DNA from: Gottfriedia acidiceleris
Lineage (GTDB): Bacteria > Bacillota > Bacilli > Bacillales > Bacillaceae_G
Assembly (NCBI RefSeq): GCF_004138285.1
Contig: NZ_SCFN01000001.1
Span: 434,001 to 498,000 of the forward strand
Length of the DNA: 64,000 nucleotides
Direction of reading: 5' to 3'
In this document: one piece after another, positions 55,797-64,000 of the stretch
How positions within the stretch are numbered: position 1 is the stretch's first letter
How the letters are laid out: each line of letters opens with the position of its first letter
The notes under the pieces: model-generated
Seen by the model: only the letters and a program-made list of their open reading frames with translations
Databases searched by the model: none
Told to the model about the DNA's origin: nothing
Position numbers and translations under genes: made by a program

Positions 55797-57266
55797 ATGA
55801 AGAAATTACTTATGTTGATTTTTAGTGCATTATTAGTATTTACATCAGCTGCTTGTTCGAATGATAAAGCAACGAATGCAAATGACAAAACAGCCGATGG
55901 AAAAACAATTATCCGTGTGGTTGCAAAAGATGATTCACCATCAAATCCTGCTTCAGTAAAATATTACAATGAATTAGAAAAAGCCTTAAAAAGGGATGAA
56001 AACCTTAACGTGAAATTTAAACTAGTAGAAGTTCCACAAGGGGATTATGCTGAAAAATTAAATCTATTATTAACAGGTGGAGATATTCCAGATTTAATTT
56101 ATTTCCAAGGTGGAGATCAGCAGATTTCACAACAACAACTTTTAGAAAAGTTAACTCCATATATTGATAAGTCTAAGTATATTAAAAATTTACTTCAACC
56201 TTATAACCAAGAAAGATTAAAAAATTATCCTTACTTATTATGGATTAAACCACTTGATAAAAAGACACCTGTCATTCGAAAAGACTGGTTTGATAAGATG
56301 GCTAGCTCTCAAGAATTAATGGCAAATCCAACAACAGATAATTATTATAAGTTTTTAAAAGAATTAGTTTCTACACATCCAGGAGGAGCTAACAAACCTG
56401 CTTATGGCTTAACAGCAGCAGGAGATATTTCAGAATTAGATTCTATGTTTAAAATGGCATTCGGAATGAATCAAACATGGTTAAAAAATAGTGATGGAAC
56501 ATATGTTTACTCAAAAGTATCAAATAATGAAAAAGAGTTATTAGCTTACTATAGCAAGCTTTATAAAGATGGAATCTTAGATCCTCAATACTTAACAAAA
56601 CAATGGGATACAAAAGAAAAAGCTTTCTATGATGGGGAAGCTGCAATTATTACAGGAACAAATGGTAAAGTTATCGATCTTTACAATAGTAAAATGACTC
56701 AAGTAAACGGTAAGCAAGCTGAGTTAGTCGTTCTTCCAGCCGCTAAAGGAGTTTACCAAGGTTTCGGTGAGACAGATGTAACGAAAGAATCTCGTGGTTA
56801 TGCGATTTCTTCTCAATCAAAACATAAAGATTTAGTGTTTAAAGTTTTAGATTACTTAGCAAGTCCAAAAGGTCAAATGCTAGATCGCCTTGGATATGAA
56901 AATGAAGAATATAAAATTGAAAATGGTCAGATTGCTTTAACAGATAAATATTATAGCGAATGGTTTGCTAGATATTGGGAACCAACAGAATTTAAAACAG
57001 AGCAACCATTAAAAACACCACTTTTAAGTGCGCCTGCTTTAAAATCACAAGATTTAGTAAAACAATCTTATACGGAAGATAATAGTTTTATCTTGCCAGA
57101 GAAATTCGTAGCAAATTGGGATGCGATGGAAAATCTTTATAAAGAGTACGCAACTGATATTATTACAGGAAAACGCCCAGTAAGTGACTTCGACAAGTTT
57201 GTGAAAGAATGGAAAAAAGCTGGTGGAGATGAGCTTACGAAATATGCAAATGACAAAATAAAGTAA
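55797..57266 (+). CDS. ABC extracellular solute-binding lipoprotein (LplA-like)
   Basis: 489 residues. Lipobox SAAC (Cys 20). The mature part is a cluster-1 binding fold, with the conserved DYAEKLNLLLTGGDIPDLIY segment near 82 that lies by the ligand pocket in LplA-like proteins. It delivers the ligand to the two preceding permeases. Ligand unknown; context suggests a ribosylated compound. RBS AGGGGGTAA. It is followed 13 nt later by the first ADP-ribosylglycohydrolase. Confidence 0.85.
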   Translation: MKKLLMLIFSALLVFTSAACSNDKATNANDKTADGKTIIRVVAKDDSPSNPASVKYYNELEKALKRDENLNVKFKLVEVPQGDYAEKLNLLLTGGDIPDLIYFQGGDQQISQQQLLEKLTPYIDKSKYIKNLLQPYNQERLKNYPYLLWIKPLDKKTPVIRKDWFDKMASSQELMANPTTDNYYKFLKELVSTHPGGANKPAYGLTAAGDISELDSMFKMAFGMNQTWLKNSDGTYVYSKVSNNEKELLAYYSKLYKDGILDPQYLTKQWDTKEKAFYDGEAAIITGTNGKVIDLYNSKMTQVNGKQAELVVLPAAKGVYQGFGETDVTKESRGYAISSQSKHKDLVFKVLDYLASPKGQMLDRLGYENEEYKIENGQIALTDKYYSEWFARYWEPTEFKTEQPLKTPLLSAPALKSQDLVKQSYTEDNSFILPEKFVANWDAMENLYKEYATDIITGKRPVSDFDKFVKEWKKAGGDELTKYANDKIK

Positions 57267-57279
57267 GGAGTTCTAAAGT

Positions 57280-58428
57280 ATGGTTTCGTTTCAGGATCGT
57301 GTAAGAGGTGTTATTCTTTCAACAGCCTTAGGTGATGCACTTGGGGCACCGATTGAAAAGTTAACCTATGAAGAAATAAAAGAGAAATATAGACGAGTAG
57401 AGTCATTGAATACAAGTTGGTATAAAGAAGATGCTCCATATGAAGTAACACTTGGTAAAATGCGTGGACAAGGTATCGTAACAGACGATACCTTGATGAC
57501 CGCAGCCTTAATTAATGTTTATTTAAAGGAAAAAAGACATCTTGATGCTTACGATGTAGGGAATGAATTTGTGAAAGAGATTGCTTTTAAGAAGACGTAT
57601 ATTCCTGAATTTGGTCGCGAAGCATTAATCATTGACCGTCTATTTTATCCTGAAAAGTATATTTTCATGCGACATGTTTTAGCTAATTGTGAACCAAGGG
57701 AAGCCGGCATTGGAAACATGATTAATTGTGGAGCAGCTATGTATATTGCCCCTATTGGAGTTGTTAATGCAGGTAATCCGAAGGCAGCTTATGATGAAGC
57801 AATTTTATTTGCAATGGGCCATCAAAGTAGTTACGGGCTTGAAGCGGCAGGTGTTTTAGCTGCATGTGTAGCAAAGGCATTTGAAGAAAACGTGAGTATT
57901 GATGAAATTGTCGAGACAGCTATTTACTATGCAAAAGACGGTACAAAACAAGCGATTATGGAAATGACTGAAGCGGCAAGAAAACTTAGAGCAGAGCATG
58001 CAGAAATGGATCAAGTCATTGAAACTTTCCAAAACGTCATTGCTAAGTTTTCACCAATGAAAGATGATGTACATCGGAAAATTGAGAAAGTTGGCATTCC
58101 TTCAAATCATTATACACCGAGTAGACTGTTTTCAATTGAAGAGCTACCCATGGCGTTGGCATTTATCGTTTTAAATAATGGTGAATTCTATAAATCTATT
58201 TACGATGGTATAAATTCGGGACGTGATACAGATTCAATTGGCGTTATGATTGGCGTAATTCTTGGAGCAAAATATGGATCTGCGGTTATTAATCAAGAAG
58301 ATATTCAACTTTTAGAATCGAAAAATAAAATGGATCTAACCGAATTATCAGATACATTTGCTGACCTTGCAAAAGAGATTATTTTACAAGATTTAAATCT
58401 AAATGAACAAAGAAAAAGATTACTGTGA
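57280..58428 (+). CDS. ADP-ribosylglycohydrolase family protein 1
   Basis: 382 residues. Metal-binding motifs of the DraG/ARH family are intact: GDALGAPIE near 18, VTDDTLM near 67 and SGRDTDSIG near 310. Known members remove ADP-ribose or ribosyl groups from proteins or small molecules using two Mg/Mn ions. In this operon the substrate is more likely a small riboside or similar glycoside than a modified protein. RBS AAGGAG. Confidence 0.85.
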   Translation: MVSFQDRVRGVILSTALGDALGAPIEKLTYEEIKEKYRRVESLNTSWYKEDAPYEVTLGKMRGQGIVTDDTLMTAALINVYLKEKRHLDAYDVGNEFVKEIAFKKTYIPEFGREALIIDRLFYPEKYIFMRHVLANCEPREAGIGNMINCGAAMYIAPIGVVNAGNPKAAYDEAILFAMGHQSSYGLEAAGVLAACVAKAFEENVSIDEIVETAIYYAKDGTKQAIMEMTEAARKLRAEHAEMDQVIETFQNVIAKFSPMKDDVHRKIEKVGIPSNHYTPSRLFSIEELPMALAFIVLNNGEFYKSIYDGINSGRDTDSIGVMIGVILGAKYGSAVINQEDIQLLESKNKMDLTELSDTFADLAKEIILQDLNLNEQRKRLL

Positions 58429-58461
58429 GCAAAAGTGTAACCTGGAAGTGGAGTGAATGAA

Positions 58462-60564
58462 ATGATTTCGAATGATTATTTAGAGAAGGTATACGCTGGA
58501 TTTTTAGGAATGAATGCTGGAATCCGACTAGGTGCCCCTGTAGAACCTACTGAGTGGACACCGGAAATAATTCAAGACGTTTACGGCGATATAAACAGTT
58601 ATTTAAAAGATTATAAAACTTTCTCAGCAGATGATGATGCAAACGGACCGGTATTTTTCCTTCGTGCATTATATGATGATGCGAAAGATCGTGAATTAAC
58701 TCCAGAAGACGTAGGCCGTGCATGGCTTAACTATACACGTGAAGGAATCGGAATGTTTTGGTGGGGCGGAGAAGGTATTAGCACAGAACATACTGCCTAT
58801 AATAATCTGAAAAAAGGCATTTCTGCGCCAAAATCTGGTTCCTCTGAAGTGAATGGGATTGTCCTTGCAGAGCAAATTGGTGGGCAAATATTCGTTGATA
58901 GCTGGGGGTTATTTTTACCTAATAATCCCAAAAAAGCAGCTGATTATGCTGAGATTGCAGCAAGTGTATCGCATGATAAAAATGGATTATTTGGGGCGAG
59001 ATTTATTGCCGCATGTATCGCTCAAGCATTTTCAGCAAAATCGATTAAAGAGATTATTGAAGCCGGCTTAAAAGAAATTCCAGAAGAATCTACTTATGCT
59101 TTAGTTGTTAAAGCAGTTCTTGACTTTCATAAGCAGGTACCGAACGACTTCCGCCTTTGCCGTCAATATCTTGAAGACGAATGGGGATATGATAAATACC
59201 CAGGAATTTGTCATATTATACCAAATGCAGGTGTATGTGTCCTTTCTTTACTTTATGGAAATGGCGACTTTGCAAGAACAATTGAAATTGCAACAATGTG
59301 CGGTTGGGATACAGACTGTAATGCTGGAAACGTTGGAACAATTTTAGGTGTTTTCACTGGAATTAGCGGAATAGCTGATCGTTATCGAAAACCAATTAAT
59401 GATTTTATCGCCACATCTAGTGTTTCTGGTTATTTAAATATTTTAGATATCCCTACATTCTCTAAATCTCTAGCTCTATTAGGATACAAGATGGCAAATC
59501 AAGAGCCACCTACAGAGTTAATCGATAGTTATCGAGAAGAAGAAATTTATTTTGATTTCACTTTACTAGGTTCAACACATGGATTCCGAACGGACTTTCC
59601 TTTTAAAACTTTCTTAAAACACAATTCTGAGCATGGGTATCAAAGGAAAGGATCACTTGAAATCTTTATCGACAGAATGGTAAAAGGTGAAAGTAGTAAA
59701 GTTTTCTATAAACCTTTCTACCGAAGAGAAGAATTTAATGATGAAAAATATAAACCAACCTTTGCGCCTCAGATTTATAGTGGACAAAACGTCTCTTTAA
59801 AAATTTATTCAGATAAAATTCAAGGTGAAGACTTTATTTTAACACCTTATATTCGAAATACTTATTCAAAAGAAACTGTAAAACTTAATTCTATTAAACT
59901 GATAAATGGTGAATGGAATTCGATCGAATTTATCGTGCCAAATACTGATGGTGATTTAATAGATGAAGTAGGTTTTATCATTGAAAGTCCGTCTGAATTA
60001 ACAAAAAGAGCATTTGGTAAAATATATGTTGATGAATTCAGGATTTTTGGAAAGTCATGCTATTCAATCGATTTTTCTAAGCAAGCAATTGAATTTCTAA
60101 GTGTAACTCCATTTTCTCACCATAGAGGAGAGTGGACCCTTGAAAACGGGAAAATGAAGGTTAGTAGTTTAACAGACTGTGCAGCATTTACAGGAAACTA
60201 TTATTCAAAAGATGTAATCATTAATGCATCCATTATCCCAAAGAAAGGTGACTCTCACAATCTACTATTTAGAGCATCTGGAGTAGAACGTCATTACCAA
60301 GTAGGTTTTGATGGGAAAAATCAGCTTTCACTCATTGTGAACGACTTTGGAATTGAACGGTTACACTCTGTTCCTTATGAATGGAAACATGAGGAAGAGT
60401 ATCAATTTGAACTGAAGTGCAAAGGGAATGAAATCAGCTTATCTATTAATAATGAAGAAATTCTCTCATTTGAGGACGATCAATTTAATCGAGGAATGGT
60501 CGGATTTGCAATGATAGAACAAGGAGAATCAATTATATCTGATTTTTCTGTGAAGGAATTATAA
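58462..60564 (+). CDS. ADP-ribosylglycohydrolase family protein 2 with C-terminal beta domains
   Basis: 700 residues, twice the usual size. The ATG at 58462 has GGAG 8 nt upstream; a GTG nine bases earlier is too close. The N-terminal 340 residues carry the family motifs in altered form: the first aspartate cluster is ADDDAN rather than TDDT, and the second is CGWDTDCNAG. Residues 350-700 look like two beta-sandwiches, the last ending LEFKCKGNEISLSINNEE-like strands (LamG/concanavalin type), so a polymeric or glycan-like ligand may be bound. No signal peptide, so it is cytoplasmic. Confidence 0.8.
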   Translation: MISNDYLEKVYAGFLGMNAGIRLGAPVEPTEWTPEIIQDVYGDINSYLKDYKTFSADDDANGPVFFLRALYDDAKDRELTPEDVGRAWLNYTREGIGMFWWGGEGISTEHTAYNNLKKGISAPKSGSSEVNGIVLAEQIGGQIFVDSWGLFLPNNPKKAADYAEIAASVSHDKNGLFGARFIAACIAQAFSAKSIKEIIEAGLKEIPEESTYALVVKAVLDFHKQVPNDFRLCRQYLEDEWGYDKYPGICHIIPNAGVCVLSLLYGNGDFARTIEIATMCGWDTDCNAGNVGTILGVFTGISGIADRYRKPINDFIATSSVSGYLNILDIPTFSKSLALLGYKMANQEPPTELIDSYREEEIYFDFTLLGSTHGFRTDFPFKTFLKHNSEHGYQRKGSLEIFIDRMVKGESSKVFYKPFYRREEFNDEKYKPTFAPQIYSGQNVSLKIYSDKIQGEDFILTPYIRNTYSKETVKLNSIKLINGEWNSIEFIVPNTDGDLIDEVGFIIESPSELTKRAFGKIYVDEFRIFGKSCYSIDFSKQAIEFLSVTPFSHHRGEWTLENGKMKVSSLTDCAAFTGNYYSKDVIINASIIPKKGDSHNLLFRASGVERHYQVGFDGKNQLSLIVNDFGIERLHSVPYEWKHEEEYQFELKCKGNEISLSINNEEILSFEDDQFNRGMVGFAMIEQGESIISDFSVKEL

Positions 60565-60578
60565 GGATGAAGTTTATG

Positions 60579-60605
60579 AAAGGTAGCGTTTAGCTACCTT
60601 TTATT
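60579..60605 (+). terminator. Hairpin within the operon, possible attenuator
   Basis: AAAGGTAGC / GCTACCTTT stem with a 5-nt loop followed by TATTATA. The T run is weak, so partial termination between the second and third hydrolase genes is likely rather than full stop. Confidence 0.55.
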
Positions 60606-60649
60606 ATACGGTCAATCACATTTTTGATTAATCTAACGAGGTGAATAGA

Positions 60650-61642
60650 ATGAATCGGAAAGAAATTTACGATAAAGTATATGGGTGTCTGATTGGTCTT
60701 TCTGTTGGTGACGCACTTGGTGCGCCAACTGAGGGAATGACACTAGAAGGAATTAAAGAGAACTACAATTGGGTAGATGGATTTATTTCAGACGATCCTG
60801 TGGGGACAGATGATACAGAATACTCTATGTTAACTTCCCTAATTTTACTAAAATATGGTGAAAATTTAACTTATCGAGATATGACGTACGAATGGAGCCA
60901 ATACTTATTAGACCAAAATGGTGGGTTTAAAGGCGGAGGTTTTAGTGAAGTCGATGCTATTTTTAATTTAAGAAAAGGTCTCGTTGCTCCTTATTCTGGT
61001 ATGGATAATCATGAAATGTGGAGTGATGGTGTTGCCATGCGAATCGCTCCAGTAGGTGTTTATTTTGCCGGAGATCCAGAAAAAGCTGCGAAAATAGCAG
61101 AAATTGAGGCAAGAATCAGCCACGACAGAGATGGTGTCTATTGTGGAATGGCGATTGCTGCTAGTGTTGCTTATGCTATGACAGGGGATTCTTGGGAAAA
61201 GGTCATTCAAAATGGACTAGACGTATTACCGAAAGATTCATGGTCTTATCGTAAAATAAGTGAAGCCGTAAATATAGGGATGAAATATTCCAATGTACAA
61301 GAGGCAATGGAAGAGCTTTACAATAAAGTTTCAATTTTCTATTATCCATGGGCTGACGTTGCACCTGAAGCGACGGCCTTAGCGTATGGTGTATTTGCTG
61401 CGTCCAAAGGAGATTATAAACAAGCAGTTTTAGGCGGAACAAATATTGGTCGAGATTCGGATACGATTGCTTCTATGAATGGTGCATTATCTGGCGCATT
61501 AAACGGTGCTAGTGTGATTCCAGAGGACTGGAAGAACAGAATCAATGTCATTAAAGGAGTATGTGTAAAGAAAACTAAAGGAATCGATATTCGTGATTTA
61601 AGTGAAAAATTTACAGATGTCATAGTTGGGAGAGGGATCTAA
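60650..61642 (+). CDS. ADP-ribosylglycohydrolase family protein 3
   Basis: 330 residues, starting at the ATG after GAGGTGA (the open GTG at 60641 is part of that box). Motifs are complete: GDALGAPTEG, VGTDDTEYSM, SDGVAMRIAPVG and GRDSDTIASMNGALSGALNG. This is the most canonical of the four paralogues together with the first. It ends in a TAATG overlap with the fourth paralogue, which implies tight co-expression, perhaps as partners. Confidence 0.85.
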   Translation: MNRKEIYDKVYGCLIGLSVGDALGAPTEGMTLEGIKENYNWVDGFISDDPVGTDDTEYSMLTSLILLKYGENLTYRDMTYEWSQYLLDQNGGFKGGGFSEVDAIFNLRKGLVAPYSGMDNHEMWSDGVAMRIAPVGVYFAGDPEKAAKIAEIEARISHDRDGVYCGMAIAASVAYAMTGDSWEKVIQNGLDVLPKDSWSYRKISEAVNIGMKYSNVQEAMEELYNKVSIFYYPWADVAPEATALAYGVFAASKGDYKQAVLGGTNIGRDSDTIASMNGALSGALNGASVIPEDWKNRINVIKGVCVKKTKGIDIRDLSEKFTDVIVGRGI

Positions 61643-62685
61643 TGAATAACCAAACTTTATATAGCAAAGCATGTGGAGCATTTTTAGGACTCTCAGTTGG
61701 AGATTCATTAGGATTTCCCGCAATGTACCATCGTACCTCGGTTTTACCTACTAGAAGAAGGAATCGCCTTTGGGACTTTAGTAAACAGACTGATGAATAT
61801 AGAATTAATAAGTTTTCGTTACCATTTACGCATGCAATGGATGAAAGTATTCTAGATTTTTCAGGTACTGATGATACTGAATTTGCGATGATTTCTGCAC
61901 TTACATTACTTGAAAGCACTCAATATAGTGAAGAAGAATTTTTTAAACAGTGGAAAAAGCTTGTTGTTGATCACGAAAACGAAATTTGGAGCGGAATTAG
62001 TGAGCGTGCTTCGATTGAAAATATTAAAAAAGGTTTGATTCCACCTGCAACGGGAAATGACAATCCTCATCATTTCGATGATGGAGCTGTTGCTAGAGCA
62101 GTACCAATTGGTATTAAATTTAATGGAAACCCTGAAAAAGCAGCGGCTGTAGCAGAAAAAATGGCATCCATTACGAACGCAGAAGATGGAGTATATGCTG
62201 CAAAGGCTATGGCTGCTAGTATTGCAATTGCTCTTGATGGAGCTTCACCAAGGGAAGTTATTGACGCAGGTTTAAAACAGATCCCCGAGAATACATGGAT
62301 AAGTAGAAAAGTAAGCCAAGCTTTTTCGATTTTGGATTCAACTAATAACGATGGATTTGCTGCGATCCCACTTTGGAATAATCAACTAGTCAACTCAATT
62401 TATAACTATGGAAATATTGCTCCTGAGACATTAGCAGTTGCCTATGCTATAATTCTTGCTACAGAAGGAAATTTTGAAAAGAGTATCATGATGTCACTTA
62501 TGTTACCAAAACAAGCCGACAGTATGCCAGCAATGGTTGGTGCATTGGCAGGCGCAATGAACGGAATAGAATCAATTTCGAAAAGTTGGGTAGATAGTGT
62601 TGATACACTTAAAGGCTTCTGTGTCCCACATTTAAAGGGCTTAACGATTAAGGATACAGTAAAACGATTAATTGAATCAGAATAA
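61642..62685 (+). CDS. ADP-ribosylglycohydrolase family protein 4, degenerate metal site
   Basis: 347 residues, clearly paralogous to the third: GDSLGFPAMY, SGTDDTEFAM and DDGAVARAVPIG. The second metal motif, GRDSDTIASM in the neighbour, is PKQADSMPAM here, so one of the conserved aspartates is lost while the surrounding GALAGAMNG is kept. It may be inactive and act as a partner subunit, or bind one metal and do different chemistry. The start overlaps the previous stop by one base. RBS GGGAGAGGGAT. Confidence 0.82.
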   Translation: MNNQTLYSKACGAFLGLSVGDSLGFPAMYHRTSVLPTRRRNRLWDFSKQTDEYRINKFSLPFTHAMDESILDFSGTDDTEFAMISALTLLESTQYSEEEFFKQWKKLVVDHENEIWSGISERASIENIKKGLIPPATGNDNPHHFDDGAVARAVPIGIKFNGNPEKAAAVAEKMASITNAEDGVYAAKAMAASIAIALDGASPREVIDAGLKQIPENTWISRKVSQAFSILDSTNNDGFAAIPLWNNQLVNSIYNYGNIAPETLAVAYAIILATEGNFEKSIMMSLMLPKQADSMPAMVGALAGAMNGIESISKSWVDSVDTLKGFCVPHLKGLTIKDTVKRLIESE

Positions 62686-62736
62686 GAAGATAATAAATAT
62701 TAGAAAATATGTTACATTTTAGGGGAGTACAATCTA

Positions 62737-63753
62737 GTGAAGAATAAGAAAGCGACGATTCGAGATGTCGCAAAAGAAGCTGGTGTTTCTGTAGCTACGG
62801 TATCAAGATATATAAATAAAATAAGTTATATTAGTCCCGAAACCGAACAAAAAATTAAAGTAGTTATGAAAAAGCTTGATTATAAACCAAACGAGATTGC
62901 TAGAGGACTTGCGAAACAAAAATCGAAAACAATTGCCTTAATTATCCCTGATATTTCAAATCCGTTCTTTCCAGAATTGGTTGTTGCAATTGAAGAAGTT
63001 GCTAAGTTAAAAGGGTATGGCCTAATACTAGTTAATTCAAATAATAATGATCTAAAAAACCCTATGTTTTGGAAGGAATTTCAAAGCAGATATATCGATG
63101 GTTTTGTGTTGGCATCATTTGAATTTAATGAAGAGATTCTAAAAAGCTTACAGAATTTACAAATACCATTTGTTAGAGTGGACCGTGCAGTCGATACGCA
63201 TACAGCTAATTCAGTAGGCGTGGATAATTACCAAGGTGCTGTAATGGCTGTTGAACATTTATATGAACTTGGATGTAAAAATATCGCTCATATTAGCGGT
63301 CCTGATGTTTTCATTCCTGCGAATGACAGGCAGAGAGGATATCTAGATACTTTGCAAAAATACTTCCCATTACAAGAACCAATTGTATACCAAGGGGATT
63401 TTGCGATGGAAAGTGGTAAGCAATTAACCCAAAAGTTGCTTGAGGATCATCCAGAAGTAGATGGTATATTTCTTGCTAATGACTTAATGGCAATTGGTTC
63501 TTTAAAGGCATTAAAAATGCTGAATATCAAAGTGCCTTCTGATATTGCCATTATTGGATTCGATGGAATTAAAATAGCTGAAATGGTAGAACCAGAACTG
63601 AGTACAATCGTCCAACCAATCTATCGAATCGGCGTCACTGCAACTAATAAATTAATCCATTTAATAGAAGAGACAGATGATACCGAAGAATATCAACTAG
63701 AAGTTGCACTAGTTAAAAGAGAATCTACTTTAGGTTTTTTGCCTAAGGGGTAA
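62737..63753 (+). CDS. LacI-family transcriptional repressor
   Basis: 338 residues, GTG start 9 nt after AGGGGAG. The HTH ATIRDVAKEAGVSVATVSRY with the hinge helix PNEIARGLA marks LacI/GalR proteins; the rest is a periplasmic-binding-type effector domain (FDGIKIAEM near the C-terminus). It is the last gene of the operon and probably binds the two TGTAACCGGTTACA sites upstream of 51361, so regulating itself and the pathway; the effector is likely the substrate or a breakdown product. A half-site-like GTTACA lies at 62711, upstream of this gene. Confidence 0.88.
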   Translation: MKNKKATIRDVAKEAGVSVATVSRYINKISYISPETEQKIKVVMKKLDYKPNEIARGLAKQKSKTIALIIPDISNPFFPELVVAIEEVAKLKGYGLILVNSNNNDLKNPMFWKEFQSRYIDGFVLASFEFNEEILKSLQNLQIPFVRVDRAVDTHTANSVGVDNYQGAVMAVEHLYELGCKNIAHISGPDVFIPANDRQRGYLDTLQKYFPLQEPIVYQGDFAMESGKQLTQKLLEDHPEVDGIFLANDLMAIGSLKALKMLNIKVPSDIAIIGFDGIKIAEMVEPELSTIVQPIYRIGVTATNKLIHLIEETDDTEEYQLEVALVKRESTLGFLPKG

Positions 63754-63830
63754 CGATTCAAACTTTGCTTGGATATATTTGAATTTAAATTAGTAATAGA
63801 TTTATCCCCATGTTCATAGAACAATGAGGG

Positions 63831-63882
63831 CAAAGGCTGTAGAAAAACTCGATGAAAATCGTGTATGCATACAGTCTTTTTT
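63831..63882 (+). terminator. Terminator of the ribosyl-catabolism operon
   Basis: AAAGGCTGTA pairs with TACAGTCTTT (one G-T) around a 28-nt partly paired loop, then T6. Nothing else was seen in the last 250 bases. Confidence 0.65.
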
Positions 63883-64000
63883 GTTTTAAACTAGAATTTA
63901 TATTCAATCCAATGAGTTTAATTAGAAATAATCAGCGCTAAACTCTCTTCGTAAAGTAACATTTAATTGCTGTTATTAATTTCCTACTTTTCCAAAATAA

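Overview
The window looks like chromosome of a low-GC Firmicute, most likely a Bacillaceae species. Spacing between strong AGGAGG-type ribosome binding sites and starts is short, GTG and TTG starts are frequent, hairpin-plus-T-run terminators are plentiful, and the glnQ-glnH-glnM-glnP order and LacI/MsmX-style sugar genes are Bacillus-like. I cannot name the species. No rRNA, tRNA, CRISPR array, integrase or transposase was seen.

Region 1 (1-33.6 kb) is a defence-type island. It opens with a zinc-ribbon membrane protein and a three-gene chaperone-like set: a J-like membrane protein, a mini GrpE-like protein and a large divergent Hsp70. Next come an HNH nuclease with an N-terminal reader-like domain and a 1250-residue DUF4011 SF1 helicase with a Vsr-like nuclease tail. 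The core (12.5-32.5 kb) is a DNA phosphorothioation system built from three blocks. Block one is a PLD-nuclease/SF2 helicase, a 56-residue protein, a DndD-like SMC ATPase and two unrecognised proteins. Block two is an SspB-SspC-SspD-like writer (DUF4007 protein, large P-loop ATPase, PAPS-reductase-like protein) with its own promoter and a palindromic candidate operator. Block three is a DptF-DptG-DptH restriction module. A PD-(D/E)XK-like nuclease follows. DndB, DndC, DndE and a cysteine desulfurase are absent, so a host IscS/NifS-type enzyme would have to supply sulfur.

Region 2 (33.7-39.4 kb) is a patch of small lipoproteins, secreted and membrane proteins and gene remnants. It ends abruptly where a truncated membrane-protein gene runs into the 3' end of glnP.

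Region 3 (39.4-51.1 kb) holds the glutamine ABC transporter glnQHMP, a WYL regulator, small membrane proteins, one frameshifted gene, a three-repeat bacterial-Ig secreted protein, a three-repeat fibronectin-III secreted protein and a PPP-type phosphatase.

Region 4 (51.2-63.8 kb) is one catabolic operon. A near-consensus promoter carries two identical 14-bp LacI-type palindromes. The genes encode an AtuA-like protein, a DUF4387 protein, a ribokinase, two sugar-type ABC permeases and a binding lipoprotein (no ATPase), four ADP-ribosylglycohydrolase paralogues (one with a degenerate metal site) and a LacI repressor. The likely theme is uptake of a ribosylated compound, hydrolysis of the ribosyl bond and phosphorylation of the sugar; the substrate is unknown.
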